From the NCBI RefSeq assembly GCF_001632805.1, contig NZ_CP007220.1:3224001-3288000 (forward strand): DNA of 64,000 nucleotides, read 5' to 3'. Below are positions 48,664-57,807 of this stretch, piece after piece. Positions within the stretch are counted from its first letter, which is position 1. Each line of letters opens with the position of its first letter. This DNA is from Mycobacteroides chelonae CCUG 47445. GTDB taxonomy: Bacteria > Actinomycetota > Actinomycetes > Mycobacteriales > Mycobacteriaceae. The notes beneath the pieces were generated by a model. That model did not search any database. It was not told the origin of the DNA and saw only the letters and a list, made by a program, of their open reading frames with translations. Made by a program: the position numbers and the translations under genes.

Positions 48664-48741
48664 ATGGTTTCGGAGCAGACCGAATCAAGGAAGGTGCGGG
48701 CAATTGTTAAGCAGCTTGATTGGCAATACCCGAGCGACTAA
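48664..48741 (+). CDS. short ORF with strong ribosome site, possible gene remnant
   Basis: A 25-residue frame (MVSEQTESRKVRAIVKQLDW, then QYPSD) opens at ATG 48664, seven bases after GGGAGGT, which is better than most sites in this window. It ends at TAA 48739-48741, touching the convergent proline-rich gene. The peptide looks like the amino end of a longer protein that was cut off, or a small independent gene. It lies in the AT-richer 48.55-48.74 kb gap, which otherwise holds nothing I recognise. Confidence 0.35.
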   Translation: MVSEQTESRKVRAIVKQLDWQYPSD

Positions 48742-49289
48742 TTCCCGGGTTGATCAACGGCCGGGGCCTGATCATCCGCGGGCGGAGTCGCGGGGCACTT
48801 GCCCGTGCCGACCGGGTGCTGGTTCTGCATGGACGTCAATGTGCTGTCTGGAATGACTCCGGCGAATCTGTCGGTCACCGACTTCAGCAGGTTTCCGGAC
48901 CCGCAAATCTCATTGAGCGGTGACACCGGGCTGGTCGGCGACAGCACAGGACCATCGGTCGCCAGCGGACCGCCCGACGCCGTCAGCGGACCGTTGGCCG
49001 ACAGCGGACCGTTGGGAGATAACAGCGGGCCTTCGGCCGACAATGGACCGCCCGGCGCTCCCAGGCCCGCGACCGGAGCCGGCAGACCGGCGGACAAGGC
49101 ATCGTTAGCCACTGATGGGCTGACCGGAGCCTTCGCGCCTCCGGGCAGCAGGTTCGCGACAGGCGACGACGCGGAAGGCTCCGGCGCAGCCGGTGCCGGA
49201 GCGTCTCCGTCGTCGGCCAGTGCGAAACCGGCGGCGGCGACCGATATCGCACCGGATGCCACCGCCACCACTACCGCTCTACACCACAT
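48738..49289 (-). CDS. exported Pro/Gly/Ala-rich protein with GPL-type repeats
   Basis: A 183-residue protein from ATG 49289 (MWCRAVVVAVASGAISVAAA) with a signal peptide cut near ALA-DD. The mature chain is low complexity: a Pro/Ala/Ser-rich start, then about seven short repeats of the form GPLSxxGPL (GPLSAEGPLLSPNGPLSANG) and a C-terminal part with two cysteines (EICGSGN and GTGKCPA). No family recognised; possibly a cell-wall associated or surface protein. A long frame on the other strand was rejected because only this strand has a signal peptide. Confidence 0.7.
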   Translation of the reverse strand: MWCRAVVVAVASGAISVAAAGFALADDGDAPAPAAPEPSASSPVANLLPGGAKAPVSPSVANDALSAGLPAPVAGLGAPGGPLSAEGPLLSPNGPLSANGPLTASGGPLATDGPVLSPTSPVSPLNEICGSGNLLKSVTDRFAGVIPDSTLTSMQNQHPVGTGKCPATPPADDQAPAVDQPGN

Positions 49290-49311
49290 AGTGAGCAAGA
49301 CTAAGCGCCCA

Positions 49312-50214
49312 TCAGCCGATGTGCTGACCGAACCAGGTGGTCAGACGCCGCCAGGCATCTGACGCCGCACCGGGGTTGTAGCGGGGACCGCTGTCGTTGA
49401 AAAAGGCATGGTCTGCACCGGGCTCGACGACGATGTCGTGCACCAGCCCTGCCCGCTGTAACGCCGCCGCCGCCTCGTCCTTCGACGAGGTGACCCGCTT
49501 GTCGAGTTCACCGTAAAACGCGAGGACCGCCGCTTTGGACCGCGAAAAGTCAGGGTTGTCCGGAAGCGGCCCGTAGAACGGGGCAGCCGCGGCCAATCTT
49601 GGCTCCCCCGCAGCCAGAAGCTGCCATACCAGGCCGCCGCCGAAGCAGAATCCGACCACACCGGCGGGTTTGTCGGGAACCCGGCGGAGAATCTCGTCCA
49701 CACCGGACTTCAGGTCCGCGACGAAGCGCTCCGCGGGAGCCTTGCCCAGCGCCGCCGTTGCCTCGGCCGGGTCTTTGAACGTCGACGTACCGCCCTCCTC
49801 CGACAGCAGGTCGATCGCCAGGGACGAATAGCCCACGCCCGCAAGACGTCCCGCGACCGAACCAACCCAGTCGTTGAGGCCCTTGTTCTCGTGAATCACC
49901 AGTACCGAGCCACGCGACTGCGCCGCCGGTGCCCACGCCCCCTGCAGCGTGCTGTTGGGTCCGCTCCAGGTGATCGGCTCGGTCGCGACCACCTTGTCCG
50001 CACCGGGCGGCGGCGACGTGGCGACCGGCGTCGCAGTCGCGGCGGAAGTGTTGTCCGGTGTGTTCTCGCTACCGCAGGCCGCGATCAGCGCGCTGGCAGC
50101 GGTGGCACCGACACCCAGGAGCGCCAGCCGTCGGATGGCCTCTCGCCGCGTCAATAGCCCCTCGACATGGTCCGTGGCGATCTCTTCGGCGATGTATCGC
50201 TGCAGCGGGGTCAT
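49312..50214 (-). CDS. Tat-type lipoprotein of the dienelactone hydrolase family
   Basis: A 300-residue alpha/beta hydrolase from ATG 50214 (MTPLQRYIAEEIATDHVEG). A twin-arginine-like signal (TRREAIRRLALLGVGATAAS) ends in lipobox IAACGS, so it is exported folded and anchored as a lipoprotein. The DLH triad is visible: Cys in GFCFGGG, Asp in YGELDKRV, His in GADHAFF. Substrate unknown; DLH enzymes hydrolyse lactones and esters. Same-strand neighbour rsmD is 53 bases away. Confidence 0.86.
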   Translation of the reverse strand: MTPLQRYIAEEIATDHVEGLLTRREAIRRLALLGVGATAASALIAACGSENTPDNTSAATATPVATSPPPGADKVVATEPITWSGPNSTLQGAWAPAAQSRGSVLVIHENKGLNDWVGSVAGRLAGVGYSSLAIDLLSEEGGTSTFKDPAEATAALGKAPAERFVADLKSGVDEILRRVPDKPAGVVGFCFGGGLVWQLLAAGEPRLAAAAPFYGPLPDNPDFSRSKAAVLAFYGELDKRVTSSKDEAAAALQRAGLVHDIVVEPGADHAFFNDSGPRYNPGAASDAWRRLTTWFGQHIG

Positions 50215-50267
50215 GGCCAGAAGTGTGCGCTCGATAGGTAAACGTGCGCTGTGGATTACCTGGACAG

Positions 50268-50813
50268 TTACAGAGATCCCAGCTCGAGCCGTGTCCCTCC
50301 GTACTTGCGCGAGGACACCTCCCAGCCGTCCGGCCACACCGCTTCGGGCCCTGAGGCGTCGCGCTCGAGCACGACGAGGGCATCGTCACTCACCCAGTGA
50401 TCCGTCAGGCGCGACAACAGAGCTGAAACCTCCTCGGCAGAAACCGAATACGGCGGATCGGCAAGAACCAGATCGTAGGCGCGACTGGGTGATGTCGACA
50501 GGAACGTCGATACCGCGGCCTGCCGCAGCTCGGTACCCGGCAGGTTCACCGTCGCGATATTGGCCGAGATCACCTTCGACGCGGCAGCGTTCGACTCCAC
50601 GAACGTCACATGTTCGGCACCGCGCGACAGCGCCTCCAGGCCCAGCGCGCCGGAGCCCGCGAACAGATCAAGAACCACGATTCCGTCGAAGTCGAGGCGC
50701 GCCTCCAGCATGCTGAACAGCGCCTCCCGTACCCGATCCGTCGTTGGTCGGGTTCCCTTCGGCGGCACCGCGATCCGGCGTCCACCCGCGGCACCGGCGA
50801 TGATCCGGGTCAG
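50268..50813 (-). CDS. rsmD: 16S rRNA (guanine966-N2)-methyltransferase RsmD
   Basis: A 181-residue SAM-dependent methyltransferase modifying G966 in the 30S head. Similarity begins at TRIIAGAAGGRRIAVPP; SAM motif VLDLFAGSGALGLEALSRGA and the catalytic DPPY (VLADPPYSVS) are present. No ATG, GTG or TTG fits: the frame begins with CTG at 50813, overlapping the pca stop as CTGA, so it probably starts at CTG by coupling. It is the second CTGA junction in this window. Rv2966c equivalent. Confidence 0.9.
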   Translation of the reverse strand: MTRIIAGAAGGRRIAVPPKGTRPTTDRVREALFSMLEARLDFDGIVVLDLFAGSGALGLEALSRGAEHVTFVESNAAASKVISANIATVNLPGTELRQAAVSTFLSTSPSRAYDLVLADPPYSVSAEEVSALLSRLTDHWVSDDALVVLERDASGPEAVWPDGWEVSSRKYGGTRLELGSL

Positions 50814-53800
50814 CTGATCACCACCAGCAGGTCCCCACCCTCGACCTGAGAGGTCTCGGTCAGCGCCACCCGTGCAACCGTTCCCGCCTTGGGCGCAGTG
50901 ATCGAGGCCTCCATCTTCATGGCCTCGATGGTGCCGATGGTCTCGCCCGCCGCAACCTCCTGGCCCGACACCACATTGAGGGTCACCACACCCGCAAAGG
51001 GCGCAGGCACATGGTCGGCATTGGACCGATCGGCCTTCTCCGCACTGGCTACCGCGCTGTCGATGCTCCGGTCGCGCACCTGCACGGGGCGTAGCTGACC
51101 GTTGAGGATGCACATGACGGTCCGCATACCGCGCTCGTCGGCATCGGAAATCGCCTCGATGCCTATCAGCAGCTCGACGCCCTTCTCCAGCTTGACGCGG
51201 TGCTCCTCGCCGTACCGCAGGCCGTAGAAAAACTGGTTCGCCGAAAGCCGCGACGTGTCGCCGTACTGCTCGCGGTGGGCCAGGAACTCCTTGGTCGGAC
51301 CGGGAAACAGCAGGCGATTCAACGCCGCCCGCCGGGTCGCGCTGTCACCATCGAGCGCAGCCTCGTCATCGGCTGTGAGCTCAACCTCCGCACGAGCCGG
51401 ACCGCGACCTTCGAGCGCGCGAGTCCGGAACGGCTCGGGCCAACCACCGGGCGGATCGCCGAGTTCGCCGCGCAGGAACCCGATGACCGACTCGGGAATA
51501 TCGAAACGACCAGGATCCGAAGCGAATTCATCGGCACTCACGCCGGTACCCACCAACGCCAGCGCCAGATCGCCGACCACCTTCGAGGACGGCGTCACCT
51601 TGACCAGACGCCCGAGCATCCGGTCGGCAGCGGCATATCGTGCCTCGATCTCCTCGAACTGGTCGCCCAGCCCCAGGGCGATGGCCTGCTGGCGCAGGTT
51701 CGAGAGCTGCCCACCGGGAATCTCGTGCGTGTACACCCGGCCAGTCGGCGACGGGAGCCCTGATTCGAAGGGGGCGTAGACCTTTCGCAACGCCTCCCAA
51801 TACGGTTCCAGGTCACACACCGCGGTCAGGGACACTCCGGTGTCGTATTCGCTATGCGCGGCTGCTGCCACAATCGCCGACAGCGACGGCTGACTGGTGG
51901 TTCCGGCCATGGGCGCGGCCGCTCCGTCCACCGCATCGGCGCCCGCCTGCCATGCCGCCAGATAGGTGGCCAGCTGCCCACCCGCGGTGTCATGCGTGTG
52001 CACATGCACCGGCAGGTCGAACCGGGACCGCAGCGCCGTCACGAGGGTGGCGGCCGCGGGCGGACGCAGCAGGCCCGCCATGTCCTTGATCGCGAGCACA
52101 TGCGCACCCGCATCGACGATCTGCTCGGCGAGCTTGAGGTAGTAGTCCAGCGTGTAGAGGTTTTCACCGGGGTTGGACAGGTCGCCGGTGTAACACATGG
52201 CCACCTCGGCGATCGAGCCCCCGACCTCGCGCACGGCGTCGATCGCCGGGCGCATCGCCTCGATGTTGTTGAGCGCATCGAAGATTCGGTAGATATCGAC
52301 GCCGGTCGCGGTCGCCTCACGAATGAAGGCCTTGGTCACCGTCTCTGGATACGGCGTGTACCCCACGGTGTTCCGGCCGCGCAACAACATCTGCAGGCAG
52401 ATGTTGGGGACAGCCTCACGCAGCTCGGCAAGCCGCTCCCACGGATCCTCCTTCAAGAAGCGAAGCGCCACATCGTAAGTCGCGCCACCCCAGGCCTCGA
52501 TCGAGAGCAACTCGGGGGTAAGCCGCGCCACGTACGGAGCGACCGCCAGTAGACCCGTGGTGCGCACCCGGGTGGCCAGCAGCGACTGGTGCGCGTCACG
52601 GAAGGTGGTGTCGGTCAGACCAACCGCCTTCTGCTCCCGCAGCGCCTTCGCGAACCCCTCGGGCCCCAGGGCCAACAGCCGCTGACGCGACCCGTCCGGC
52701 GGCGGCACCGACAGATCGATCGCCGGCAATTTGTCGTGCGGGTACACCTTCGAGGGCTTGGCCCCATGAGGCTTGTTGACGGTGATATCGGCCAGGTAGT
52801 TCAGGATCTTCGTGCCGCGGTCGGCCGAGGATCGGGCCGTCAGCAGCTGCGGGCGCTCCTCGATGAATGAGGTGGTGACATGCCCCGCCCGGAAGTCCGG
52901 ATCGTCGAGAACTGCCTGCAGGAACGGGATATTCGTGGCGACGCCGCGGATGCGGAATTCAGCGACGGCGCGGCGCGCACGCGCCACCGCAGTCTGAAAG
53001 TCCCGCCCACGGCAAGTCAGCTTCACCAGCATCGAGTCGAAGTGCGCGCCCACCTCGGCGCCGAGGGTTGTGCCACCGTCGAGGCGGATACCCGCACCGC
53101 CCGGGCTGCGGTAGGCCGTGATGCGGCCGGTGTCGGGACGGAAACCGTTGGCCGGGTCTTCGGTGGTGATGCGGCATTGCAAGGCGAATCCCCGTGGCGC
53201 TGCCAATGTCTCCTGGTGCAGACCGAGATCGTCGAGAGTCTCGCCGGACGCGATGCGCAGCTGGCTCGCCACCAGGTCGACATCGGTGATCTCCTCGGTC
53301 ACCGTGTGCTCTACCTGAATCCGGGGGTTCATCTCGATGAAGACATGGCGACCACGCTCATCGAGCAGGAACTCGACGGTGCCAGCGCAGCTGTATCCAA
53401 TGTGTCGCGCGAAAGCGACAGCGTCCGAACAGATCTTCTCGCGCAGCTCTGCGGGCAGGTTGGGTGCGGGGGCCAGCTCGATGACCTTCTGGTGACGCCG
53501 CTGCACACTACAGTCGCGCTCATAGAGGTGGATGACGTTGCCCGCAGTGTCCGCGAGGATCTGCACCTCGATGTGCCGGGGGTTGATGACGGCCTGCTCC
53601 AGGAACACCGTCGGGTCTCCGAAGGCCGACTCGGCCTCCCGGCTCGCCGCCTCGATCGCCTCGCGCAGCTGCTCTCGTTCCGCGACCCGGCGCATGCCTC
53701 GGCCGCCGCCGCCGGCGACCGCTTTGACGAACACCGGGAACTCCATCGACTCGGAGGCCGTCAGCAGCTCCTCGACCGAGGCCGAGGGCTCTGAGGAGGA

Positions 53801-54196
53801 CAGCACCGGCAGCCCCGCCTCGCGCGCCGCCGCGATCGCCCGCGCCTTGTTACCCGTCAGCTCCAGCACGTCCGCGGGAGGTCCCACGAAGGTGATACCG
53901 GCCTTGGCGCACGCCGCGGCCAGATCGGGATTCTCGGAGAGGAATCCGTACCCGGGGTAGATCGCGTCGGCGCCGGCATTCTTGGCGGCCTTGACCACTT
54001 CGGAAACCGACAGATAGGCGCGGACCGGATGGCCCTTCTCACCGATCTGATAGGCCTCATCGGCCTTCAGCCGATGACCCGAGTTGCGGTCTTCATATGG
54101 GTAGACAGCGACGGTTTCGGCACCTAGTTCGTAGGCGGCACGAAATGCCCGGATCGCAATCTCACCGCGGTTGGCGACAAGAACCTTCGAGAACAT
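50810..54196 (-). CDS. pca: pyruvate carboxylase
   Basis: A 1128-residue biotin enzyme making oxaloacetate from pyruvate, bicarbonate and ATP. I use ATG 54196 (MFSKVLVANRGEIAIRAF); GTG 54202 adds two residues. Domains: biotin carboxylase in residues 1-450 with AGGGGRGMRRV and HIEVQILAD; carboxyltransferase at about 530-800 with TTFRDAHQSLLATR and TGDLSNPGENLYT; a conserved middle domain; and C-terminal biotinyl domain with biotinylated lysine in IEAMKMEASI. The stop overlaps rsmD. Rv2967c equivalent; the key anaplerotic step. Confidence 0.97.
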   Translation of the reverse strand: MFSKVLVANRGEIAIRAFRAAYELGAETVAVYPYEDRNSGHRLKADEAYQIGEKGHPVRAYLSVSEVVKAAKNAGADAIYPGYGFLSENPDLAAACAKAGITFVGPPADVLELTGNKARAIAAAREAGLPVLSSSEPSASVEELLTASESMEFPVFVKAVAGGGGRGMRRVAEREQLREAIEAASREAESAFGDPTVFLEQAVINPRHIEVQILADTAGNVIHLYERDCSVQRRHQKVIELAPAPNLPAELREKICSDAVAFARHIGYSCAGTVEFLLDERGRHVFIEMNPRIQVEHTVTEEITDVDLVASQLRIASGETLDDLGLHQETLAAPRGFALQCRITTEDPANGFRPDTGRITAYRSPGGAGIRLDGGTTLGAEVGAHFDSMLVKLTCRGRDFQTAVARARRAVAEFRIRGVATNIPFLQAVLDDPDFRAGHVTTSFIEERPQLLTARSSADRGTKILNYLADITVNKPHGAKPSKVYPHDKLPAIDLSVPPPDGSRQRLLALGPEGFAKALREQKAVGLTDTTFRDAHQSLLATRVRTTGLLAVAPYVARLTPELLSIEAWGGATYDVALRFLKEDPWERLAELREAVPNICLQMLLRGRNTVGYTPYPETVTKAFIREATATGVDIYRIFDALNNIEAMRPAIDAVREVGGSIAEVAMCYTGDLSNPGENLYTLDYYLKLAEQIVDAGAHVLAIKDMAGLLRPPAAATLVTALRSRFDLPVHVHTHDTAGGQLATYLAAWQAGADAVDGAAAPMAGTTSQPSLSAIVAAAAHSEYDTGVSLTAVCDLEPYWEALRKVYAPFESGLPSPTGRVYTHEIPGGQLSNLRQQAIALGLGDQFEEIEARYAAADRMLGRLVKVTPSSKVVGDLALALVGTGVSADEFASDPGRFDIPESVIGFLRGELGDPPGGWPEPFRTRALEGRGPARAEVELTADDEAALDGDSATRRAALNRLLFPGPTKEFLAHREQYGDTSRLSANQFFYGLRYGEEHRVKLEKGVELLIGIEAISDADERGMRTVMCILNGQLRPVQVRDRSIDSAVASAEKADRSNADHVPAPFAGVVTLNVVSGQEVAAGETIGTIEAMKMEASITAPKAGTVARVALTETSQVEGGDLLVVIS

Positions 54197-54257
54197 AGTC
54201 ACAGACCGTACCGTGAGGATTCAGCGAACGCGCGTCCGCTGAACTTCACAAATCGGT

Positions 54258-54827
54258 TCAGACGAGTGTGATCCAGTAATCCCAGAATCGCTCGACAATT
54301 GCGAGGATCACCGCGGCGAACCAGAACGCCACCAGCGACCATCGCCACTGATGCAGAATTCTGGCCCAGCGCTGAGATCCCAAGGGCCGCAAAGCAATCG
54401 AAGTACTCACGACAAACAGCGGAATCGTCACCGACCAGACCACCATGCAGTACGGGCACAACGCGCCGATCCGGTACAGGCTCTGGAATATCAACCAGTG
54501 GACGAAGATCGCCCCGAGTAACGTGCCGATGGCCAGACCGCCCCAGTACCAGCGCGGCAGCTCCACCTTGGCGACCGACAGGACTCCCGTCACCAGCACC
54601 ACCGTGAACGCCACGATGCCGATGAGCGAGTTGGGGAACCCGAAGGCCGAGGCCTGTTCGGTCGTCATCACCGAACCACACGAAATGATCGGATTCAGGC
54701 TGCAGGACGGAACGTACGTCGGATCGATGAGGATCTCGATCTTCTCAACGGTCAACGCCAGCGCGGCGGCCAGTCCGGCCACCCCGGCGACGAGGACGTA
54801 CCAGGCGGTCGCGGGACGAAGGGTCAC
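54258..54827 (-). CDS. vitamin K epoxide reductase family protein (VKOR)
   Basis: A 189-residue membrane protein that reoxidises DsbA-type proteins using menaquinone. Four to five helices are present. The active pair is CPYC in GALCPYCMVVW, the relay cysteines are CSLNPIISC in the first loop. Starts at GTG 54827 and overlaps the DsbA-like gene by four bases (GTGA), so the two are made together. Rv2968c equivalent. Bacteria with VKOR lack DsbB, consistent with an actinobacterium. Confidence 0.94.
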   Translation of the reverse strand: MTLRPATAWYVLVAGVAGLAAALALTVEKIEILIDPTYVPSCSLNPIISCGSVMTTEQASAFGFPNSLIGIVAFTVVLVTGVLSVAKVELPRWYWGGLAIGTLLGAIFVHWLIFQSLYRIGALCPYCMVVWSVTIPLFVVSTSIALRPLGSQRWARILHQWRWSLVAFWFAAVILAIVERFWDYWITLV

Positions 54828-55597
54828 GGCAGGCCCGGAACGGGTCCGGTGATGTCCGTGACGGCCTTAACCAGGTCAGCGGGGGTCGTGCCCTTCCCGA
54901 TTTCCCAGTCCTTGCCGTTGATCCGAATGGTAGGTGTGGCCTGGATGTTGAGCTTCGGACCCAGCTCCTTGACCATGTTGATGTACTTCTTGTCCTTGAT
55001 GCACTTGGAGACCGAATCCGACGCGCCCACACTCTTGGCGAGGTCGGTCAGCCACTTGTCGTCGTGCCAGGTCTTGGCGTTGACCTCATCGGGCTGATTG
55101 TTCGGGTCGTAGAGCGCTGAGTGGTACTTGAGGAACAGCTCCGGGGACTGGTCGGCCACGCAGTACGCCGCCGCCGATGCCCGCGACGAGTAGTCGCGCT
55201 TGAGCCGGGGCACATCCAGGATCCCGACCATGTCGTAGTCCGCGCGCACCGCGCCGGTGTCGATGAGCTTCTTGACGGTAGGCCCGAACTCCTGCTCGAA
55301 CATGGCACAGGCGGGGCAGATCGGATCCTCGATCAGGGTCAGGACCACCTTGGGCTCGGTGGTTCCCTCCTTGGTGACGAGCTTGGCGGGGCCGGGGGTG
55401 ACCACCTCGACTGCCTTCACCTCACCTGCGGGCGGAGCGGGTGGGCCCGGGTCCTTCTTGTTCTTGACGACGATGAAACCGACCAGCCCCGCGGCGAACA
55501 GCACGACGATCGCCGTGAGTGCGATTTGAATCAGCTGGCTTCGGCGCTGCTCCGCCTTCTTGAGGTCGTAGCTAGGAGGTTGCTTCGGTTTGGCCAC
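54824..55597 (-). CDS. membrane-anchored DsbA-like thiol oxidase
   Basis: A 257-residue thioredoxin-fold protein from GTG 55597. One N-terminal helix anchors the domain outside the membrane. Active site CPACAMFE near residue 100; a cis-proline region ATPTIRINGKDWE is conserved. It inserts disulfides into exported proteins and is recharged by the VKOR encoded next to it. Rv2969c equivalent, shown in M. tuberculosis to be a VKOR partner (family knowledge). Confidence 0.94.
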   Translation of the reverse strand: MAKPKQPPSYDLKKAEQRRSQLIQIALTAIVVLFAAGLVGFIVVKNKKDPGPPAPPAGEVKAVEVVTPGPAKLVTKEGTTEPKVVLTLIEDPICPACAMFEQEFGPTVKKLIDTGAVRADYDMVGILDVPRLKRDYSSRASAAAYCVADQSPELFLKYHSALYDPNNQPDEVNAKTWHDDKWLTDLAKSVGASDSVSKCIKDKKYINMVKELGPKLNIQATPTIRINGKDWEIGKGTTPADLVKAVTDITGPVPGLP

Positions 55598-55619
55598 GCG
55601 AACAGCCTACCGGGCAGAA

Positions 55620-56666
55620 TTAGCGAGACAGATGTGCGCGCAAGGCCGACGTCAGCTCGTCCACCGCGGCCGCAGGCGCACCGCGCAGCCGGGCCATGTT
55701 GTAGAAACCGTGTATCAGCGAACCCTGTACCCGCAGGTCCACCGGCACTCCGGCGGCCCGAAGCTTCGCCGCGAACTCGTTGCCCTCATCGCGCAGCGGG
55801 TCGAAGCCCGCCGTCGTGATGAGCGCCGGGGGCAGTCCCGAAAGGTCCGCGGCCAGAATCGGTGACACTTGGGGGTCGGTCTTCTCGACATCGGACCCGC
55901 CGAGATAGTGACCTTCGAACATGTCCATGGCCGCCTTCGTGAGGAAGAAGCCCTCGGCGAAGAGATCGCGTGATGGTCTGCGCACGGTGAAGTCGACGGC
56001 TGGATAGATCAGGAATTGCAGCAGCGGCAGTTGCGCCCCGGTATCGCGCGCCTGTTGCGAAACGACGGCGGCCAGGTTGCCGCCGGCGCTGTCGCCGCCC
56101 ACCGCGACCCTGTCCGAGGTGGCGCCCAGCTCACCGGCATGCTCGACAGCCCACAGATAGGCCGCCAGGCAGTCCTGGGCCGCCGCGGGTGCTGGATGTT
56201 CGGGAGCCAGCCGATAGTCCACGGAGAGCACCGAGACACCCGCGTCGCGACAGGTCTGCCGGCACGCCTGGTCGTGTGTCTCCAGGTCCCCGATCACCCA
56301 GCCACCGCCGTGGAAGAACACCAGCACCGCACCCGTGTCCTCGACAACCGGCCGGTAATGCCGGACCGGGATAGGACCGGCTGGGCCCGGAATGGAGAAG
56401 TTGCGCACCTGCCCGACGGGGGTGCTGAAGGACAGCAACGCCGACTGCTTACGAATGTTCGCGCGGCTGTCCTCGACGTCCTCACCCTTGGTGATCTCCC
56501 CCTCGCCCAGCAGCGCCATGCCGCGCAGCAGCAGCTGGGTCGACGGGTCCAGAATGTTGCCGTCGATGATCACCTGGCGGCCTGCCGCCGCCCGTCGAAC
56601 GGGCATCGGGATATGCGGTGTCGCGGCGGTGCTGACACGCAGGGCGAGGTCACGTAACAGGCTCAC
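55620..56666 (-). CDS. lipN: alpha/beta hydrolase, LipN-like esterase
   Basis: A 348-residue hormone-sensitive-lipase-family esterase from GTG 56666. The oxyanion motif is HGGGWVIGD, the nucleophile elbow GDSAGGN, the acid in AGFDPLRDEG and the histidine in SLIHGFYN, so the triad is complete. It hydrolyses short-chain acyl esters. Rv2970c (lipN) lies at the same place after VKOR and DsbA. It is 22 bases upstream of the DsbA-like gene and divergent from the oxidoreductase. Confidence 0.9.
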   Translation of the reverse strand: MSLLRDLALRVSTAATPHIPMPVRRAAAGRQVIIDGNILDPSTQLLLRGMALLGEGEITKGEDVEDSRANIRKQSALLSFSTPVGQVRNFSIPGPAGPIPVRHYRPVVEDTGAVLVFFHGGGWVIGDLETHDQACRQTCRDAGVSVLSVDYRLAPEHPAPAAAQDCLAAYLWAVEHAGELGATSDRVAVGGDSAGGNLAAVVSQQARDTGAQLPLLQFLIYPAVDFTVRRPSRDLFAEGFFLTKAAMDMFEGHYLGGSDVEKTDPQVSPILAADLSGLPPALITTAGFDPLRDEGNEFAAKLRAAGVPVDLRVQGSLIHGFYNMARLRGAPAAAVDELTSALRAHLSR

Positions 56667-56701
56667 GCCGTAACCGTAGCGAGTGCTCCTAGGCTGCCGG
56701 T

Positions 56702-57586
56702 ATGGATATCGGCATTGCCCTGCCCTTTATGTGCCGGGAGTACACCCGCGAGTCGACGATCACCTGGGCGCGCCTCGCCGACGAGGGGCCCTTCTCCACG
56801 ATTTCCTCGGGCGAACGAATCTCGTATCACAACCAAGACATGTGGGTGACACTCGCGGCTGCGGCGGCGGTCACCGAGCGAATCCGGATACTCGCGAATG
56901 TGTCTGTGCTGCCGGCACATCCGGTGCCACTGGTCGCCAAACAGGCGGCGACGCTGGATGTGTTGTCCGCCGGCCGGTTCACCTTGGGGGTAGGCGTCGG
57001 TGGCCGCGAACACGATTACCGCTCGCTGGACGCGTCCTTTGACCGACGCCATCAGCGCCTCGACGACCAGGTCGCAGAGCTGCGGCGGCTGTGGCGGGGA
57101 GAGCCCCCGTTCGAGGGCGCAGACCCCGTGGGACCCGCCCCCGTTCAGGCCGGTGGTCCGCCCATCGTTGCCGCCGCGATCGGCCCGAAATCGCTGGCCC
57201 GCGCGGCACAATGGGCCGACGGCATCACCGGGTTCAGTGTCTCCGGCGCGCCTGCGGAGCTTGCCTACTCGGCAGGGGCGGCGCGGGCGGCATGGCAGGA
57301 AACCGGGCACGCCGAACCGCCCCTGCTCTCAAGTGGCTGCTTCTACACGCTGGGCATCCCCGACGCCGAGTCCGAACTCAAACAGTTCACCAGTGACTAC
57401 CTGGCCATCTTCGGACCGCAGATCGCCGAGAATGTTCCGAAAACGTTGACCAATTTCGACGCCGATGCACTGAACCGCACCCTCGACGGAGCACACGAGG
57501 CCGGGCTCGACGAATTCATCCTGGTGCCGGGGGCATCCGATATCGCCGTGATCGAGGCGACGATCGAACTCATCGAGAAGCGCTAG
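56702..57586 (+). CDS. LLM-class flavin-dependent oxidoreductase (TIGR03619 type)
   Basis: A 294-residue luciferase-fold protein starting MDIGIALPFMCREYTRES. It has RIRILANVSVLPAHPVPLVAKQAATLD, GRFTLGVGVGGREHDY, and a C-terminal LDEFILVPGASD motif; F420 use is likely but not proven. The last 75 bases are inside a direct repeat whose second copy is near 59,800. The minus strand of its 3' end still spells the last 16 residues of a cutinase, so this gene and the cutinase were once convergent and overlapping. Confidence 0.84.
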   Translation: MDIGIALPFMCREYTRESTITWARLADEGPFSTISSGERISYHNQDMWVTLAAAAAVTERIRILANVSVLPAHPVPLVAKQAATLDVLSAGRFTLGVGVGGREHDYRSLDASFDRRHQRLDDQVAELRRLWRGEPPFEGADPVGPAPVQAGGPPIVAAAIGPKSLARAAQWADGITGFSVSGAPAELAYSAGAARAAWQETGHAEPPLLSSGCFYTLGIPDAESELKQFTSDYLAIFGPQIAENVPKTLTNFDADALNRTLDGAHEAGLDEFILVPGASDIAVIEATIELIEKR

Positions 57587-57620
57587 CCGACTCCGCCGTC
57601 GAGGCGATCTGCCGGGCAGC
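57512..57620. repeat. direct repeat copy A flanking the lipase/TetR insert
   Basis: About 109 bases matching 59775-59882. The segment 57559-57614 matches 59821-59876 with one mismatch in 56. Copy A holds the intact oxidoreductase end, and on the minus strand it still encodes the cutinase C-terminus AARQIASTAESASASR with its stop. Copy B holds the intact cutinase end and a decayed oxidoreductase end. This is a junction duplication around a 2.2-kb insert. Confidence 0.8.
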
Positions 57621-57807
57621 ACAGTGAAAGATCCTTGACCAGTATGCGATTCAGGTCGCCGCCGGCGGACTCGTGCGCCGGGAAACGACGTCTTCGCAGA
57701 AGTTTGCAGCGCAGGGAGGATCTCCCATCGGTGAGACATTTATGTATCATTTGAGTCGAACATGGCGCAGGCATGGGCGAGACGCGCCCGCGTAAGGAGT
57801 GGTTGTG

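Noticed and set aside
48799..49362. Plus-strand frame opposite the proline-rich exported protein
   Set aside because: It lacks a signal peptide and ribosome site; the minus-strand protein has both a signal peptide and a clear repeat structure.
57714..57726. GGGAG-GAT-CTCCC inverted repeat upstream of the lipase as an operator
   Set aside because: Only five-base arms and no second copy upstream of the TetR gene; too weak to annotate.
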